Shown piece by piece: positions 34,011 through 46,026 of a stretch of 64,000 nucleotides of DNA; the first letter of the stretch is position 1, and every line of letters starts with the position of its first letter. The position numbers were made by a program, and so were the translations under genes. The DNA is from Isoetes taiwanensis (lineage: Eukaryota; Streptophyta; Lycopodiopsida; Isoetales; Isoetaceae). The notes below the pieces were generated by a model. It was not told where the DNA came from, searched no databases, and worked only from the letters and a program-made list of their open reading frames with translations. The stretch is from positions 30,890,177 to 30,954,176 of the forward strand of contig JAJEKV010000001.1 in the NCBI GenBank assembly GCA_021234155.1, written 5' to 3'.

Positions 34011-35474
34011 CTGAACATATGTATAACTGATTAGTATGGCGTCTACTATAACATTTAGCTCATATACATGTCCAAGTAGGTCCGATGCAACTACGATATG
34101 ACCAAAGAAATGAAATGTCTAAAAAAACCCCGACTTGACTAGTCAGGACAACAATCCTACTAGCCCATCAAACTATTTGATCAATCCATCCATAGCTTTA
34201 TCATTCCCTCATCTTGAGTGAGCTACTCAAAGACAGGGTACATCAAACCCAGACCAGTATTTCTAATAAACATTTAAGACACTTTGTCTTTAAACTTTGA
34301 TCACAAATGGAAGAACCTAACTCCTTATATCTTTATAATCTGTAACATTTCATGTTTACATCTGTTTACCATGCACAGCTATATACATCATGTCTGCCAT
34401 GTATAGCAGCATGCATTACACAAACACATCTCATACAAATACCTTCCCTTAGATAATTTAGAAGATAAGTCCTTTAAATTTATAAACCGAATGAAATGTC
34501 TTAACATATTAGGTTCGGTTCGATAAAAGCATATCACTTTATCTTTACTAATTGTTATCATGCAATTTGTCTCTGCATGTTATAATCAGCAGCATGTACT
34601 CCACTTGTACCTCTATATCTCTTCATGGTCAAAGCTCTTTTTAACCTTACTCTTGTTTGCCTTTTATATTTGCATGTCATTACACCATGCAAACATTTGC
34701 CAGTTTGTTCTAACATAAACCTAGTTAATAGCGACTTCATGGTCACTATTATCACGGTCCCTATGTTATCATACGGGACTATTAACTCCACACAATTTCC
34801 TTTATATCGAGCCATTTTATCTCTGTTATAGTTATGCTCTATTTCATAGCATATTATCCATCCCCTTTTTTTAACCAAAGAGAACTAAATCAATAGGGGA
34901 ACAAAATCGAGAATCATATTTGTGGTTTGATACATTAGACCTAGAAGTACACGCTTACATTAATCGGCATTTTTTTTACGCCATAAGAGGTCCAACTTTC
35001 CATTGTTATCAGTCATACTTAGTTTATTTAAGAACCTTTGGTGCATTAAACAAAACCTCCTTTGTTCAAAATGACATAATGTGGTATGATTCTGGCCGGG
35101 TTTTATAAGACAACATCCGGGTTTAAGTTTATCCCAAAATGATATTTCATATGCTAACCTATACGGAGGAAAATGCCTTTATGGCGATAAAGAAGAAGCA
35201 TCCAACTATGTATCTACATATTTCAGACCTTAATAAAAATATAGATATCACCAGCTTAAGTATTTAGGCCAGGGTCTTTGTTGAGTCATAATCTTTCAAA
35301 CTCAATGTTTGTTGTAGTAGAAAATTTGGTTGTAACCATCAGCAAAACATCTAGATCCATACATCCGTTTCGAGCCACTATACTTCATAACAGCAAAGCA
35401 AATACATTGGGAGAAGAATCACCACGTACCTGCAGCCAATCATGTGTACATTAGCAGTAATCCCGGTAATGCAA

Positions 35475-35543
35475 CAAGGGCCAAAAGGTACTTTGGGTGA
35501 TTCTTGGCTCTTCGCCTTTCACCCAATGTACCCTTTGCTCTTG
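35475..35543. other. Intron hairpin, U copy 2
   Basis: Same inverted repeat as at 28689-28757. Confidence 0.7.
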
Positions 35544-36004
35544 AAAAATAATTAGCCTACTAAGAGTGTATAGAAATAGACAATAAGCTGAAACATAAAG
35601 AACTAAGCATTCTGTTACTTCATACAGGATATTTATTACATCTGAAAGAAAAGCACCATTAAACTATGGTATTATATACTCCCTTTTTGGACATGTTATG
35701 CAGCTGTGCCAAACCATATCACATTCGGTCTGCACTATCTCCTATAGCTTCAAAGCATACAGATATATCAGAATTTTAAAGCTTTTATTTGGAATCCTTT
35801 GTGGTCTTCCTAGCCCTGGTATGTGGTTCTTTTAAAACCAAATCATTGGATCATTATTACGACCCCGTTTTTTTTAATATTTAGAAGAAAAGGAAAGAAG
35901 AGAAAACAGGGGGGAGTTTTTACATTTGGTTACCAGCCTGTTGCATCCCAACTTGGCCTAACTCAGCTATATGATCAGATAGATTTTTAAATTAAAATAA
36001 CTAC

Positions 36005-36321
36005 CTGTACATCTTCATCTTCGGATTCTAACTCGTCCACTTGTGTCTCAGGGACGTAATAATCCGCATTATTGGTGTTACCATAGTGGCGGCTTGATTC
36101 CTACCGAATCCTCCACCTCTTTTAGCAACAAAGCTGGTATTTCCTCCATCATAACTCCTTTTGGTATCAAAACCTCTACCTCTACCCCTTCTATTCATGC
36201 TTAGGTTTTCGGTCTCACGGTATTCTTGCACCACGAAGTTCCGCTCCTCCTCATTTTTTTTTGGCGTAAGTTCCTCTTCTGAGCTATGGCTACCAGACCA
36301 TCCATCCGAAATATAACCCAT
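36005..36321 (-). CDS. Exon 1 (RGG), U copy 2
   Basis: Starts with MGYISDGW and runs through an acidic serine stretch, MNRRGRGRGFD, an RGG/FGR-rich part and ESEDEDVQ to a CAG-GTAGTT donor. The linker is open in this copy, linking the start to the RGG part. A one-base loss near 36090 shifts the last third. See 49571-49888 for the intact form. Confidence 0.65.
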
Positions 36322-36676
36322 TTCATACACCTAAGTGTTTTATCGATGCATACCAGCTCTAATAAAGTCTCGCGGCATGCCGATGCACATTCCCAAGGAG
36401 TTCGACCACGCTCCAGTTTTCCTTGCCCTAGATATGCTCATCAATGCATTTGCTTGTGCACTTTACCTTTAGAAAATCATTTTATTAAAAATAACTTTGG
36501 CTTTAAGGCCCATTGACCCATATGCATGGTCAACATTATAGCCACTTGTATTTTAGTATGCATGCAAAGGCTATATTCTCTATCACAACTGGACCAAGGT
36601 GAGGTTATATGCCAACATCTAAGTATTAGTTAGATAAATGCTCATCATTATGGTTCATGACATTCATTATAAAAAA

Positions 36677-36700
36677 AATCCTACCTCCTACCGTAGGATT
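36677..36700. other. Post-RT hairpin 1, copy 2
   Basis: AATCCTAC and GTAGGATT, perfect 8-bp stem. Confidence 0.75.
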
Positions 36701-36765
36701 TATCTTTGGACCCCTGTGTTTTTGAGGAAAAAACTTTTTAAAATTTGTAACTAATAGGGTGAGTT

Positions 36766-36791
36766 GACCCCTACTAATTACAGTAGGGGTC
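36766..36791. other. Post-RT hairpin 2, copy 2
   Basis: GACCCCTACT and AGTAGGGGTC, perfect 10-bp stem with a 6-base loop, between the RT stop and hairpin 1. Confidence 0.8.
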
Positions 36792-36873
36792 TTTCCATAA
36801 CCCTATCTTTTGGCTTAATAGCCCAAAATTTCACTTACAGCTTAAGTTTTAACAGAAAATATAACTCATACCT

Positions 36874-38951
36874 TTATCTTTCCTTTAACATCTGTAGTAG
36901 CACTTCAATGTCATACTTAAGTCCGGGAAAGTCACTGGTCTTGATATATTTGACAATCCGCTTTATCATACCTGGTCTATCAAACCCATTCTCAGCAAAA
37001 TGTTGTATCAGCTCCAGAATATCATTTGTGGCAGTGATAGGACTAGAATTGATATATAAACATGGCATAACTTGCGAGATAACCACATTTCTAGCCTGGA
37101 AATACGATTGCGCAACCACATGCATGCACAAATTTCATGGCGATAAAGGGAAGGGTATCCCGTTTGTCATATTTTGTAGTTTGAAAAATACCCCTCATGC
37201 TGTCAAATATCTCAATGGTCATGTTTAGAAAATTTGCTTTATTACCCTTTAACACATTGGGAGAGACCTCCATATACCTAGTCTCCTCCTTAGTTCCAAG
37301 CACATCCAGATCATATATTTGCAGATCTTGAGTTGTTACACATTACGTCATGTTCAAGATTTTTTTTTTTTTTAATAATAGGGCAATTGATTGCTAGAAG
37401 ATCATCCATGTATCTAAATACATGCTTAAAAGCGATTTTATTTCCTCCGGTCTCCCTTGTTTTGCTGCGATTAGAATGAATTCTACTTCAAACCAGGGCT
37501 AAATATAAATTGCACCATTTGGGGCTGCGGGGAGAAGCCCATTGGGATGCCACTAATTTCTTTGCCAAATGCCTTTTCCTAACTCAATAAAGCGGTTTGT
37601 AAGAAGCCAATTATTAATATTGGTTACCTTTTGTAGGTTCAACATTGACAGCATTTGCCCTTGATTGGAGCTTTAAACCACTTGATGCTTAGGCTGCCAT
37701 TTATGGATTGCTTAATCCACATCTCATATCTTTTGTTCTTCTTCCTCATGTAATTCAGTGCCTTAAATACTTTCTCATGAGACTTCACAAATACCATTAT
37801 TACCATGTATTGGAATGCTTTTCGTAGCATTTAGTGATGTCGACAACAAACACCTCGTCAATCTTCTTTGGGTAAATTTAGAGCCACATCATATATGGAG
37901 TTAACAATCCGGTTAACATTCAATTTGTTGGCGAGAAAAGTACTAATGTTGGCACATAAGTCTTTTTGATACCGGGCCATATCTCTATGATGGAATTAAG
38001 TATTACAAGAATGGTTTGTGCAATTTCCGTGTACCACGGTCCATGAGCATTAGTGATCCATCTGTACTCTATTTTATGTGCTTTGAATAGTCCTAACAGG
38101 TATGGTAGTTTTTCAGATTCTGCTGGTGTAATTCCAGTGCATTTCCATATGCCATTTCGGATGTCCACCTTTAGATTGTGTCTTTCACTACCCAAAGGTA
38201 GAAAGTCAGCACTGCTTAATCTGTTAAGGGCCATCTCTTTGATGTGTTTTGGACAAATAAAAGCAGGGTTATTGGATGCTTTATCCACACCAGATACATA
38301 GAGATTATTAGTTAGCCATTCAAGGTTCTTTATGACTAAAGGATCGCTTAATGGGAACTTAGTCAACTTATCATTTTTGCAAGCCTCCTTGATTTCCATA
38401 CCAGCCTGATCTAGTACTCCAGAGATTATTTCTTCTTTATCAGTATCATTAATGTCAGGAAACTGATATTTATGTAGCTCAAAGATAGAGTTACAAACAT
38501 TCCTAAGTTCAGCCCGCATGTCTCTCCAGGCTAGAATTCTATCAGGGATATGGCTGAGTCCTTTTTGAAAAAGTCCCTTAAGTGTTTTGCTTCTGATAAT
38601 TTCCAAACTTGTTGTACGGATATGGCCAATTTCTGGGTCTATGAACTTTCCCAAGTTTGGGTTATTGCATGGGCAAACAGCTTCCTTATCCTTTGCAAAA
38701 ATGGAGTATGGTTTATAGCATAACTCCTTTAAGCTTTCAGTATACTTCCATGCGAACATGGTCAATTCCATAATCTCATCCCCAACTTCCCCTAAGCACT
38801 TGCTCATATGTTTGTGTATTATTTTCGGTATGCAAATTCTATCTAGCACTTTAGAAAGGAAAAAGCAGTGCACTATTTTTCTTTTGCACTTTTCCTTTGT
38901 TTCTACCATGCGCAAACGTCCTTGACAATCTTTGGAAACAGACCTGGACAA
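36874..38951 (-). pseudogene. RT exon, copy 2, several frameshifts
   Basis: Begins directly after the acceptor TTCTACAG at 38952-38959 with TTG TCC AGG, phase 0. The N-terminal 340 residues are open; then short indels break the frame repeatedly (37920, 37830, 37640, 37300 region). The intact copy at 30093-32117 shows what was there. Many breaks fall at CAG, CTG or CCGG words. Confidence 0.8.
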
Positions 38952-39245
38952 CTGTAGAAGTAAAACAGGAAATACTTGTTACACTAATGTCATTTTAAAT
39001 TCCTAAATCGTATAATGGCTTCCATGGATGAGTGAGCTGGTTTTTTCCAAAAGGGGGGTCAGCTAAACATGGGCAAATGGCATGTTAGCGTCCTTAATCA
39101 CTGGGTCTTTTTTCATAAAAAGCCCATAATATATTCAGATTACCAAAAACGGTAAGCAAGCTTTTTATAGCATATTTATAGTATATGCAGACGAATAATG
39201 AAAAAAACAAATTGATTTTTCCAGTCTACATAAGCATGTACGTAC
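38952..39245 (-). other. Intron 2 (predicted), copy 2
   Basis: 294 bases. Donor TAG-GTACGT and acceptor TTTTACTTCTACAG, with a pyrimidine-rich lead-in. It separates exon 2 from the RT exon, and both edges fall on phase 0. The TAG that ends the exon 2 frame is the last codon before the donor. Confidence 0.7.
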
Positions 39246-40795
39246 CTATTTATCATATTGCAGTTGTTGGATCACTTCATCACCCATCCTGATTCCTGAC
39301 ATATGCTTATCTTTGGATACCGAATCTCCATGAACACCAGGTGTATCTAGTGCTTCCACATTAGAATTATCAGCAATGCTGGAGCTGCTGTTACCAGGTG
39401 GCACTATTATCCGTGGTGGGGCATATCCTTTACTAGTAGTATATGAAGGAGTCTGCGGCCTCCCTTGTCTTGTTTTCCTGTTGTGTACATTACTAGATCC
39501 TGCTTCCACATTCAAAGATGAAGGTGATTGGGCTTAATGCTCTTTTCACATACAATAGTCATCTTACATTTTGGAAACTGAAGCTTCAGATCTGCATATG
39601 GGTCAGCAGCCTGCAATAAGGTCATACTTATAAGAGTATTTCTTACCTCCAAGTAAGAAATGTAGGCGATTATGCTATCCCTTAGAGTGGTTTTCATAAA
39701 TTTTCTCATTGAGACCATCTGAGCAACTACTGACATATCTGGAAAGATAGCGTCCAGATTGTTGAACATATACCATATTCCATGGTCCAGCCATGTCATA
39801 TTGTCTCTACATACATTTCCCTTGATTCTTGGTTCACAGACACATTTGAAGTATGGGCACATACTTCTCCAAACTCTTTTGGCATAAAATGCGTCCCTTG
39901 TGATGGTAGAGTAGGCCATGTGGCCTTTCTGCCTTACATATAAGAAATCATCTTTGCTGCATGCCTTGTCGAAGAACCTATGGTCTATTCTCATTTTTAT
40001 CTTTTCTTTGAAAATGATCTTTTCCATTTTTTCAGCGGACGTTTTGGCCATTCTTTCTTGTTCAGTGGTAATACCTCCAAGCATTAACCATGATTCCCTG
40101 CTGATAGGGGCCAAAGCACCGAAATTCTTTGTACGCCAAATACCCTGATTGCAGAATAAAGCATGGCATTCTACTAACCTTTCTGGAATTATGGGGAACA
40201 AGTGGTTATTGTACAGTGTAAAGCTGAAATCCTTATCATCATCCCCTTTTCCATTGTTACTTTTGCTCTCCATTGTGGCTTTATCCTGTTCGGACAGCAG
40301 TGACTCACCAAATGGGTCGTCCTCCTCATCAGGACCACTGCTGGCAATTGCTTTTTGTTTTAATACATCACTTAGGCTTGATTTTCTGATTTTATTGGCC
40401 TTTTCGAGAGCCATTACTCCTTTGAAGAATTGATTTTTAGCAGCATCTTCCTCCATGGTCCATTTATAAATCTTGTTTGGTAGCCCTTGGTAGATCTCAT
40501 CAATGAGTTTACTGACTTCATCCCAATCATCACCTAATTTATTCAATCTAGGTACCAGTTCCAGCCAGTCATTAAAGCCCAAGTGGGATATAGCAGAAAG
40601 TTCCTCAGGTTTCCTTGTAGCTTCCTTTTCCAAGATCAGTATATGTACCTGGTGATTTTTAATACAACACAGGACTGTTTGTACAGCATAGCTCGGGCAA
40701 GTGATAGTGCTTGAAGCATATCCGATAGGACCTAGGTCTCTATTCCATATGGGTGGTACAAACTCAAAACTGTCAGCTTGTACCTCCTCCTCATC
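39246..40795 (-). CDS. Exon 2: unknown protein, gag-like position
   Basis: About 517 codons from the acceptor (ATATGTTCAG-GAT) to TAG at 39246-39248. The frame is open upstream of any ATG and joins exon 1 in phase. No known domain. There is an acidic start (DEEEVQADSF), a charged central part, a cysteine cluster (CPYFKCVCEPRIKGNVC) and a low-complexity serine/proline tail. Sitting between an RGG exon and an RT, it may be the structural (gag-like) protein, but I see no capsid or zinc-knuckle signature. One scramble near 39512 shifts the frame here; the copy at 46027-47575 reads through that point. Confidence 0.7.
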
Positions 40796-42793
40796 CTGAA
40801 CATATGTATAACCTGATTAGTATGACGTCTACTATAACATTTAGCTCATATACATGTCCAAGTAGGTCTGATGCAACTCTGATATAACCAAAGAAATGAA
40901 ATGTCTAAAAAAAACCCTGACTTGACTAGTCCAGACAACAATCCTACTAGCCCATCAAACTATTTCAGTCAATCCATCCATAGCTTTATCATTCCCTCAT
41001 CTTGACTGAGCTACTCAAAGACAGGGTACATCAAACCCAGACCAGTATTTCTAATAAACATTTAAGACACTTTGTCTTTAAACTTTGATCACAAATGGAA
41101 GAACCTAACTCCTTATATCTTTATAATCTGTAACATTTCATGTTTACATCTGTTTACCATGCACAGCTATATACATCATGTCTGCCATGTATAGCAGCAT
41201 GCATTACACAAACACATCTCATACAAATACCTTCCCTTAGATAATTTAGAAGATAAGTCCTTTAAATTTATAAACCGAATGAAATGTCTTAACATATTAG
41301 GTTCAGTTCGATAAAAGCATATCACTTTATCTTTACTAATTGTTATCATGCAATTTGTCTCTGCATGTTATAATCAGCAGCATGTACTCCACTTGTACCT
41401 CTATATCTCTTCATGGTCAAAGCTCTTTTTAACCTTACTCTTGTTTGCCTTTTATATTTGCATGTCATTACACCATGCAAACATTTGCCAGTTTGTTCTA
41501 ACATAAACCTAGTTAATAGCAGCTTCATGGTCACTATTATACGGTCCCTATGTTATCATACAGGACTATTAACTCCACACAATTTCCTTTATATCAGAGC
41601 CATTTTATCTCCTGTTATAGTTATGCTCTATTTCATAGCATATTATCCATCCCCTTTTTTTTAACCAAAGAGAACTAAATCAATAGGGGAACAAAATCCA
41701 GAATCATATTTGTGGTTTGATACATTAGACCTAGAAGTACCTGCTTACATTAATCAGCATTTTTTCTGCCATAAGAGGTCCAACTTTCCATTGTTATCAG
41801 TCATACTTAGTTTATTTAAGAACCTTTGGTGCATTAAACAAAACCTCACTGTTCAAAATGACATAATGTGGTATGATTACAGCAGGTTTTATAAGACAAC
41901 ATCCGGGTTTAAGTTTATCCCAAAATGATATTTCATATGCTAACCTTCTGGAGGAAAATGCCTTTATGGCAGTAAAGAAGAAGCATCCAACTATGTATCT
42001 ACATATTTCAGACCTTAATAAAAAATATGAGATATCACCAAATTTAAGTATTTAGGCCAGGGTCTTTGTTGAGTCATAATCTTTCAAACTCAATGTTTGT
42101 TGTAGTAGAAAATTTGGTTGTAACCATCAGCAAAACATCTAGATCCATACATCCGTTTCGAGCCACTATACTTCATAACAGCAAAGCAAATACATTGGGA
42201 GAAGAATCACCACGTACCTGCAGCCAATCATGTGTACATTAGCAGTAATCCCGGTAATGCAACAAGGGCCAAAAGGTACTTTGGGTGATTCTTGGCTCTT
42301 CGCCTTTCACCCAATGTACCCTTTGCTCTTGAAAAATAATTAGCCTACTAAGAGTGTATAGAAATAGACAATAAGCTGAAACATAAAGAACTAAGCATTC
42401 TGTTACTTCATACAGGATATTTATTACATCTGAAAGAAAAGCACCATTAAACTATGGTATTATATACTCCCTTTTTGGACATGTTATGCAGCTGTGCCAA
42501 ACCATATCACATTCGGTCTGCACTATCTCCTATAGCTTCAAAGCATACAGATATATCAGAATTTTAAAGCTTTTATTTGGAATCCTTTGTGGTCTTCCTA
42601 GCCCTGGTATGTGGTTCTTACAAAACCAAATCATTCAGATCATTATTACGACCCCGTTTTTTTTAATATTTAGAAGAAAAGGAAAGAAGAGAAAACAGGG
42701 GGGAGTTTTTACATTTGGTTACCAGCCTGTTGCATCCCAACTTGGCCTAACTCAGCTATATGATCAGATAGATTTTTAAATTAAAACAACTAC
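40796..42793 (-). other. Intron 1 (predicted), copy 2
   Basis: 1998 bases spanning the U/B border. Donor CAG-GTAGTT after exon 1, acceptor ATATGTTCAG before exon 2. Both edges are phase 0. It contains the conserved hairpin at 42263-42331. Confidence 0.7.
42263..42331. other. Intron hairpin, U copy 3
   Basis: Same inverted repeat as at 28689-28757. Confidence 0.7.
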
Positions 42794-43112
42794 CTGTACA
42801 TCTTCATCTTCGGATTCTAACTCGTCCACTTGTGTCTCAGGGACGTAATAATCCGCATTATTGGTGTTACCATAGTGGCCAGCTTGATTCCTACCGAATC
42901 CTCCACCTCTTTTAGCAGCAAAGCTGGTATTTCCTCCATCATAACTCCTTTTGGTATCAAAACCTCTACCTCTACCCCTTCTATTCATGCTTAGGTTTTC
43001 CGGGCCTCACAAGATATCGCACCACGTAGTTCCCGGCTCCTCCATTTGTTTTTGGCGTAAGTTCCTCTTCTGAGCTATGGCTACCAGACCATCCATCCGA
43101 AATATAACCCAT
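42794..43112 (-). pseudogene. Exon 1 (RGG), U copy 3, linker scrambled
   Basis: The RGG half (MNRRGRGRG to DEDVQ) and the donor are intact. The linker between MGYISDGW and the RGG half differs from the other copies near 43010-43050 and breaks the frame (319 bases, not a multiple of three). Confidence 0.7.
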
Positions 43113-43467
43113 TTCATACACCTAAGTGTTTTATCGATGCATACCAGCTCTAATAAAGTCTCGCGGCATGCCAGTGCACATTCCCAAGGAGTTCGACCTG
43201 CTCCAGATTTCCTTGCCCTAGATATGCTCATCAATGCATTCGGCTTGTGCACTTTACCTTTAGAAAATCATTTTATTAAAAATAACTTTGGCTTTAAGGC
43301 CCATTGACCCATATGCATGGTCAACATTATAGCCACTTGTATTTTAGTATGCATGCAAAGGCTATATTCTCTATCACAACTGGACCAAGGTGAGGTTATA
43401 TGCCAACATCTAAGTATTAGTTAGATAAATGCTCATCATTATGGTTCATGACATTCATTATAAAAAA

Positions 43468-43491
43468 AATCCTACCTCCTACCGTAGGATT
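43468..43491. other. Post-RT hairpin 1, copy 3
   Basis: AATCCTAC and GTAGGATT, perfect 8-bp stem, 8-base loop, at the B/U border. Confidence 0.75.
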
Positions 43492-43554
43492 ATGCTGGAC
43501 CCCTGTGTTTTTTCAGAAAAAAACTTTTAAAATTTGTAACTAATAGGGTGAGTT

Positions 43555-43580
43555 GACCCCTACTAATTACAGTAGGGGTC
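43555..43580. other. Post-RT hairpin 2, copy 3
   Basis: GACCCCTACT and AGTAGGGGTC, perfect 10-bp stem. It lies about 80 bases after the RT stop on the minus strand. In copy 1 (29986-30012) the loop side is altered at the CAG word. Confidence 0.8.
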
Positions 43581-43662
43581 TTTCCATAACCCTATCTTTT
43601 GGCTTAATAGCCCAAAATTTCACTTACAGCTTAAGTTTTAACAGAAAATATAACTCATACCT

Positions 43663-45729
43663 TTATCTTTCCTTTAACATCTGTAGTAGCACTTCAATGT
43701 CATACTTAAGTCCGGGAAAGTCACTGGTCTTGATATATTTGACAATCCGCTTTATCATACCTGGTCTATCAAACCCATTCTCAGCAAAATGTTGTATCAG
43801 CTCCAGAATATCATTTGTGGCAGTGATAGGACTAGAATTGATATATAAACATGGCATAACTTGCGAGATAACCACATTTCTAGCCTGGAAATACGGTCTG
43901 CAACCACATGCATGCACAAATTTCATGGCAGTAAAGGGAAGGGTATCCCGTTTGTCATATTTTGTAGTTTGAAAAATACCCCTCATGCTGTCAAATATCT
44001 CAATGGTCATGTTTAGAAAATTTGCTTTATTACCCTTTAACACATTGGGAGAGACCTCCATATACCTAGTCTCCTCCTTAGTTCCAAGCACATCCAGATC
44101 ATATATTTGCAGATCTTGAGTTGTTACCTGTTCTGTCATGTTCAAGAATTTTTTAATAATAGGGCAATTGATTGCTAGAAGATCATCCATGTATCTAAAT
44201 ACATGCTTAAACAGTTTTATTTCCTCCAGTCTCCCTTGTTTTGCCAGATTCCGAATGAATTCTACTTCAAACCAGGCTAAATATAAATTGCACCAGCTGG
44301 GGCTGCAGGAGAAGCCCATTGGGATGCCACTAATTTGCTGCCAAATGCCTTTTCCTAACTCAATAAAGCAGTTTGTAAGAAGCCAATTATTAATATTGGT
44401 TACCTTTTGTAGGTTCAACATTGACCAGCATTTGCCCTTCGGTGGAGCTTTAAACCACTTGATGCTTAGGCTGCCATTTATGGATTGCTTAATCCACATC
44501 TCATATCTTTTGTTCTTCTTCCTCATGTAATTCCAGACTGCCTTAAATACTTTCTCGCAGACTTCACAAATACCATTATTACCATGTATTGGAATGCTTT
44601 CGTAGCATTTAGTGATGTCAGCAACAAACACCTCGTCAATCTTGCTGGGTAAATTTAGAGCCACATCATATATGGAGTTAACAATCCAGTTAACATTCAA
44701 TTTGTTGGCCAGAAAAGTACTAATGTTGGCACATAAGTCTTTTGATACTTCGGGCCATATCTCTATGATGGAATTAAGTATTACAGTAATGGTTTGTGCA
44801 ATTTCCGTGTACACAGTCCCATGAGCATTAGTGATCCATCTGTACTCTATTTTATGTGCTTTGAATAGTCCTAACAGGTATGGTAGTTTTTCAGATTCTG
44901 CTGGTGTAATTCCAGTGCATTTCCATATGCCATTTCGGATGTCCACCTTTAGATTGTGTCTTTCACTACCCAAAGGTAGAAAGTCAGCACTGCTTAATCT
45001 GTTAAGGGCCATCTCTTTGATGTGTTTTGGACAAATAAAAGCAGGGTTATTGGATGCTTTATCCACACCAGATACATAGAGATTATTAGTTAGCCATTCA
45101 AGGTTCTTTATGACTAAAGGATCGCTTAATGGGAACTTAGTCAACTTATCATTTTTGCAAGCCTCCTTGATTTCCATACCAGCCTGATCTAGTACTCCAG
45201 AGATTATTTCTTCTTTATCAGTATCATTAATGTCAGGAAACTGATATTTATGTAGCTCAAAGATAGAGTTACAAACATTCCTAAGTTCAGCCCGCATGTC
45301 TCTCCAGGCTAGAATTCTATATCGGGATATGGTGAGTCCTTTTTGAAAAAGTCCCTTAAGTGTTTTTTTCTTCGATAATTTCCAAACTTGTTGTACGGAT
45401 ATGGCCAATTTCTGGGTCTATGAACTTTCCCAAGTTTGGGTTATTGCATGGGCAAACAGCTTCCTTATCCTTTGCAAAAATGGAGTATGGTTTATAGCAT
45501 AACTCCTTTAAGCTTTCAGTATACTTCCATGCGAACATGGTCAATTCCATAATCTCATCCCCAACTTCCCCTAAGCACTTGCTCATATGTTTGTGTATTA
45601 TTTTCGGTATGCAAATTCTATCTAGCACTTTAGAAAGGAAAAAGCAGTGCACTATTTTTCTTTTGCACTTTTCCTTTGTTTCTACCATGCAAAAAAACGC
45701 CCCTTGACAATCTTTGGAAACAGACGGAC
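43663..45729 (-). pseudogene. RT exon, copy 3, one frameshift
   Basis: Full RT with the same motifs as 30093-32117 (SGIPMGFSCSPSW, YMDD, YDKRD). The frame breaks once, around 45356-45408, near residue 105 of the protein, where the text is scrambled relative to the other copies (AAAAACAC for AAGCAAAACAC). The acceptor region near 45733 is also altered. Confidence 0.85.
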
Positions 45730-46026
45730 AATCAGAGAAGTAAAACAGAAATACTTGTTACACTAATGTCATTTTAAATTCCTAAATCGTGATAATGGCT
45801 TCCATGGATGAGTGAGCTGGTTTTTTCCAAAGGGGGTCAGCCTAAACATGGGCAAATGGCATGTTAGCCCTTAATCATCGGGTCTTTTTTCATAAAAAGC
45901 CCATAATATATTCAGATTACCTTAAAAAACGGTAAGCAAGCTTTTTTATAGCATATTTATAGTATATATGCATCGAATAATGAAAAAACAAATTGATTTT
46001 TCCGGTCTACATAAGCATGTACGCAT

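Larger units (their letters stand above)
29887..34127 (-). repeat. B segment, copy 1
   Basis: 4241 bp between two U segments. It contains the RT exon, intron 2, exon 2 and the acceptor end of intron 1. Its RT frame is the only uninterrupted one in the window. Confidence 0.85.
34128..36666 (-). repeat. U segment, copy 2
   Basis: 2539 bp, same limits as the other U copies. Several CTG/CAG words are altered relative to copy 3 (for example near 35092 and 35161). Confidence 0.85.
36667..40914 (-). repeat. B segment, copy 2
   Basis: 4248 bp. It carries the cleanest exon 2 and intron 2, but an RT exon broken at several places between about 37100 and 37950. Confidence 0.85.
40915..43457 (-). repeat. 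U segment, copy 3
   Basis: 2543 bp. In comparisons it usually carries the majority reading at variable sites. Confidence 0.85.

Noticed and set aside
39611-39646. A 36-base GTAAGA...TTGCAG segment inside exon 2 that looks like a tiny intron
   Set aside because: The frame is open through it (multiple of three), and 36 bases is shorter than spliceosomal introns in plants are normally thought to be.
40866-40910. TATATCAGAG near the U/B border as a tRNA primer binding site
   Set aside because: Only a weak match to TGGTATCAGAG and about 25 bases away from the U end; the RT is not of LTR type.
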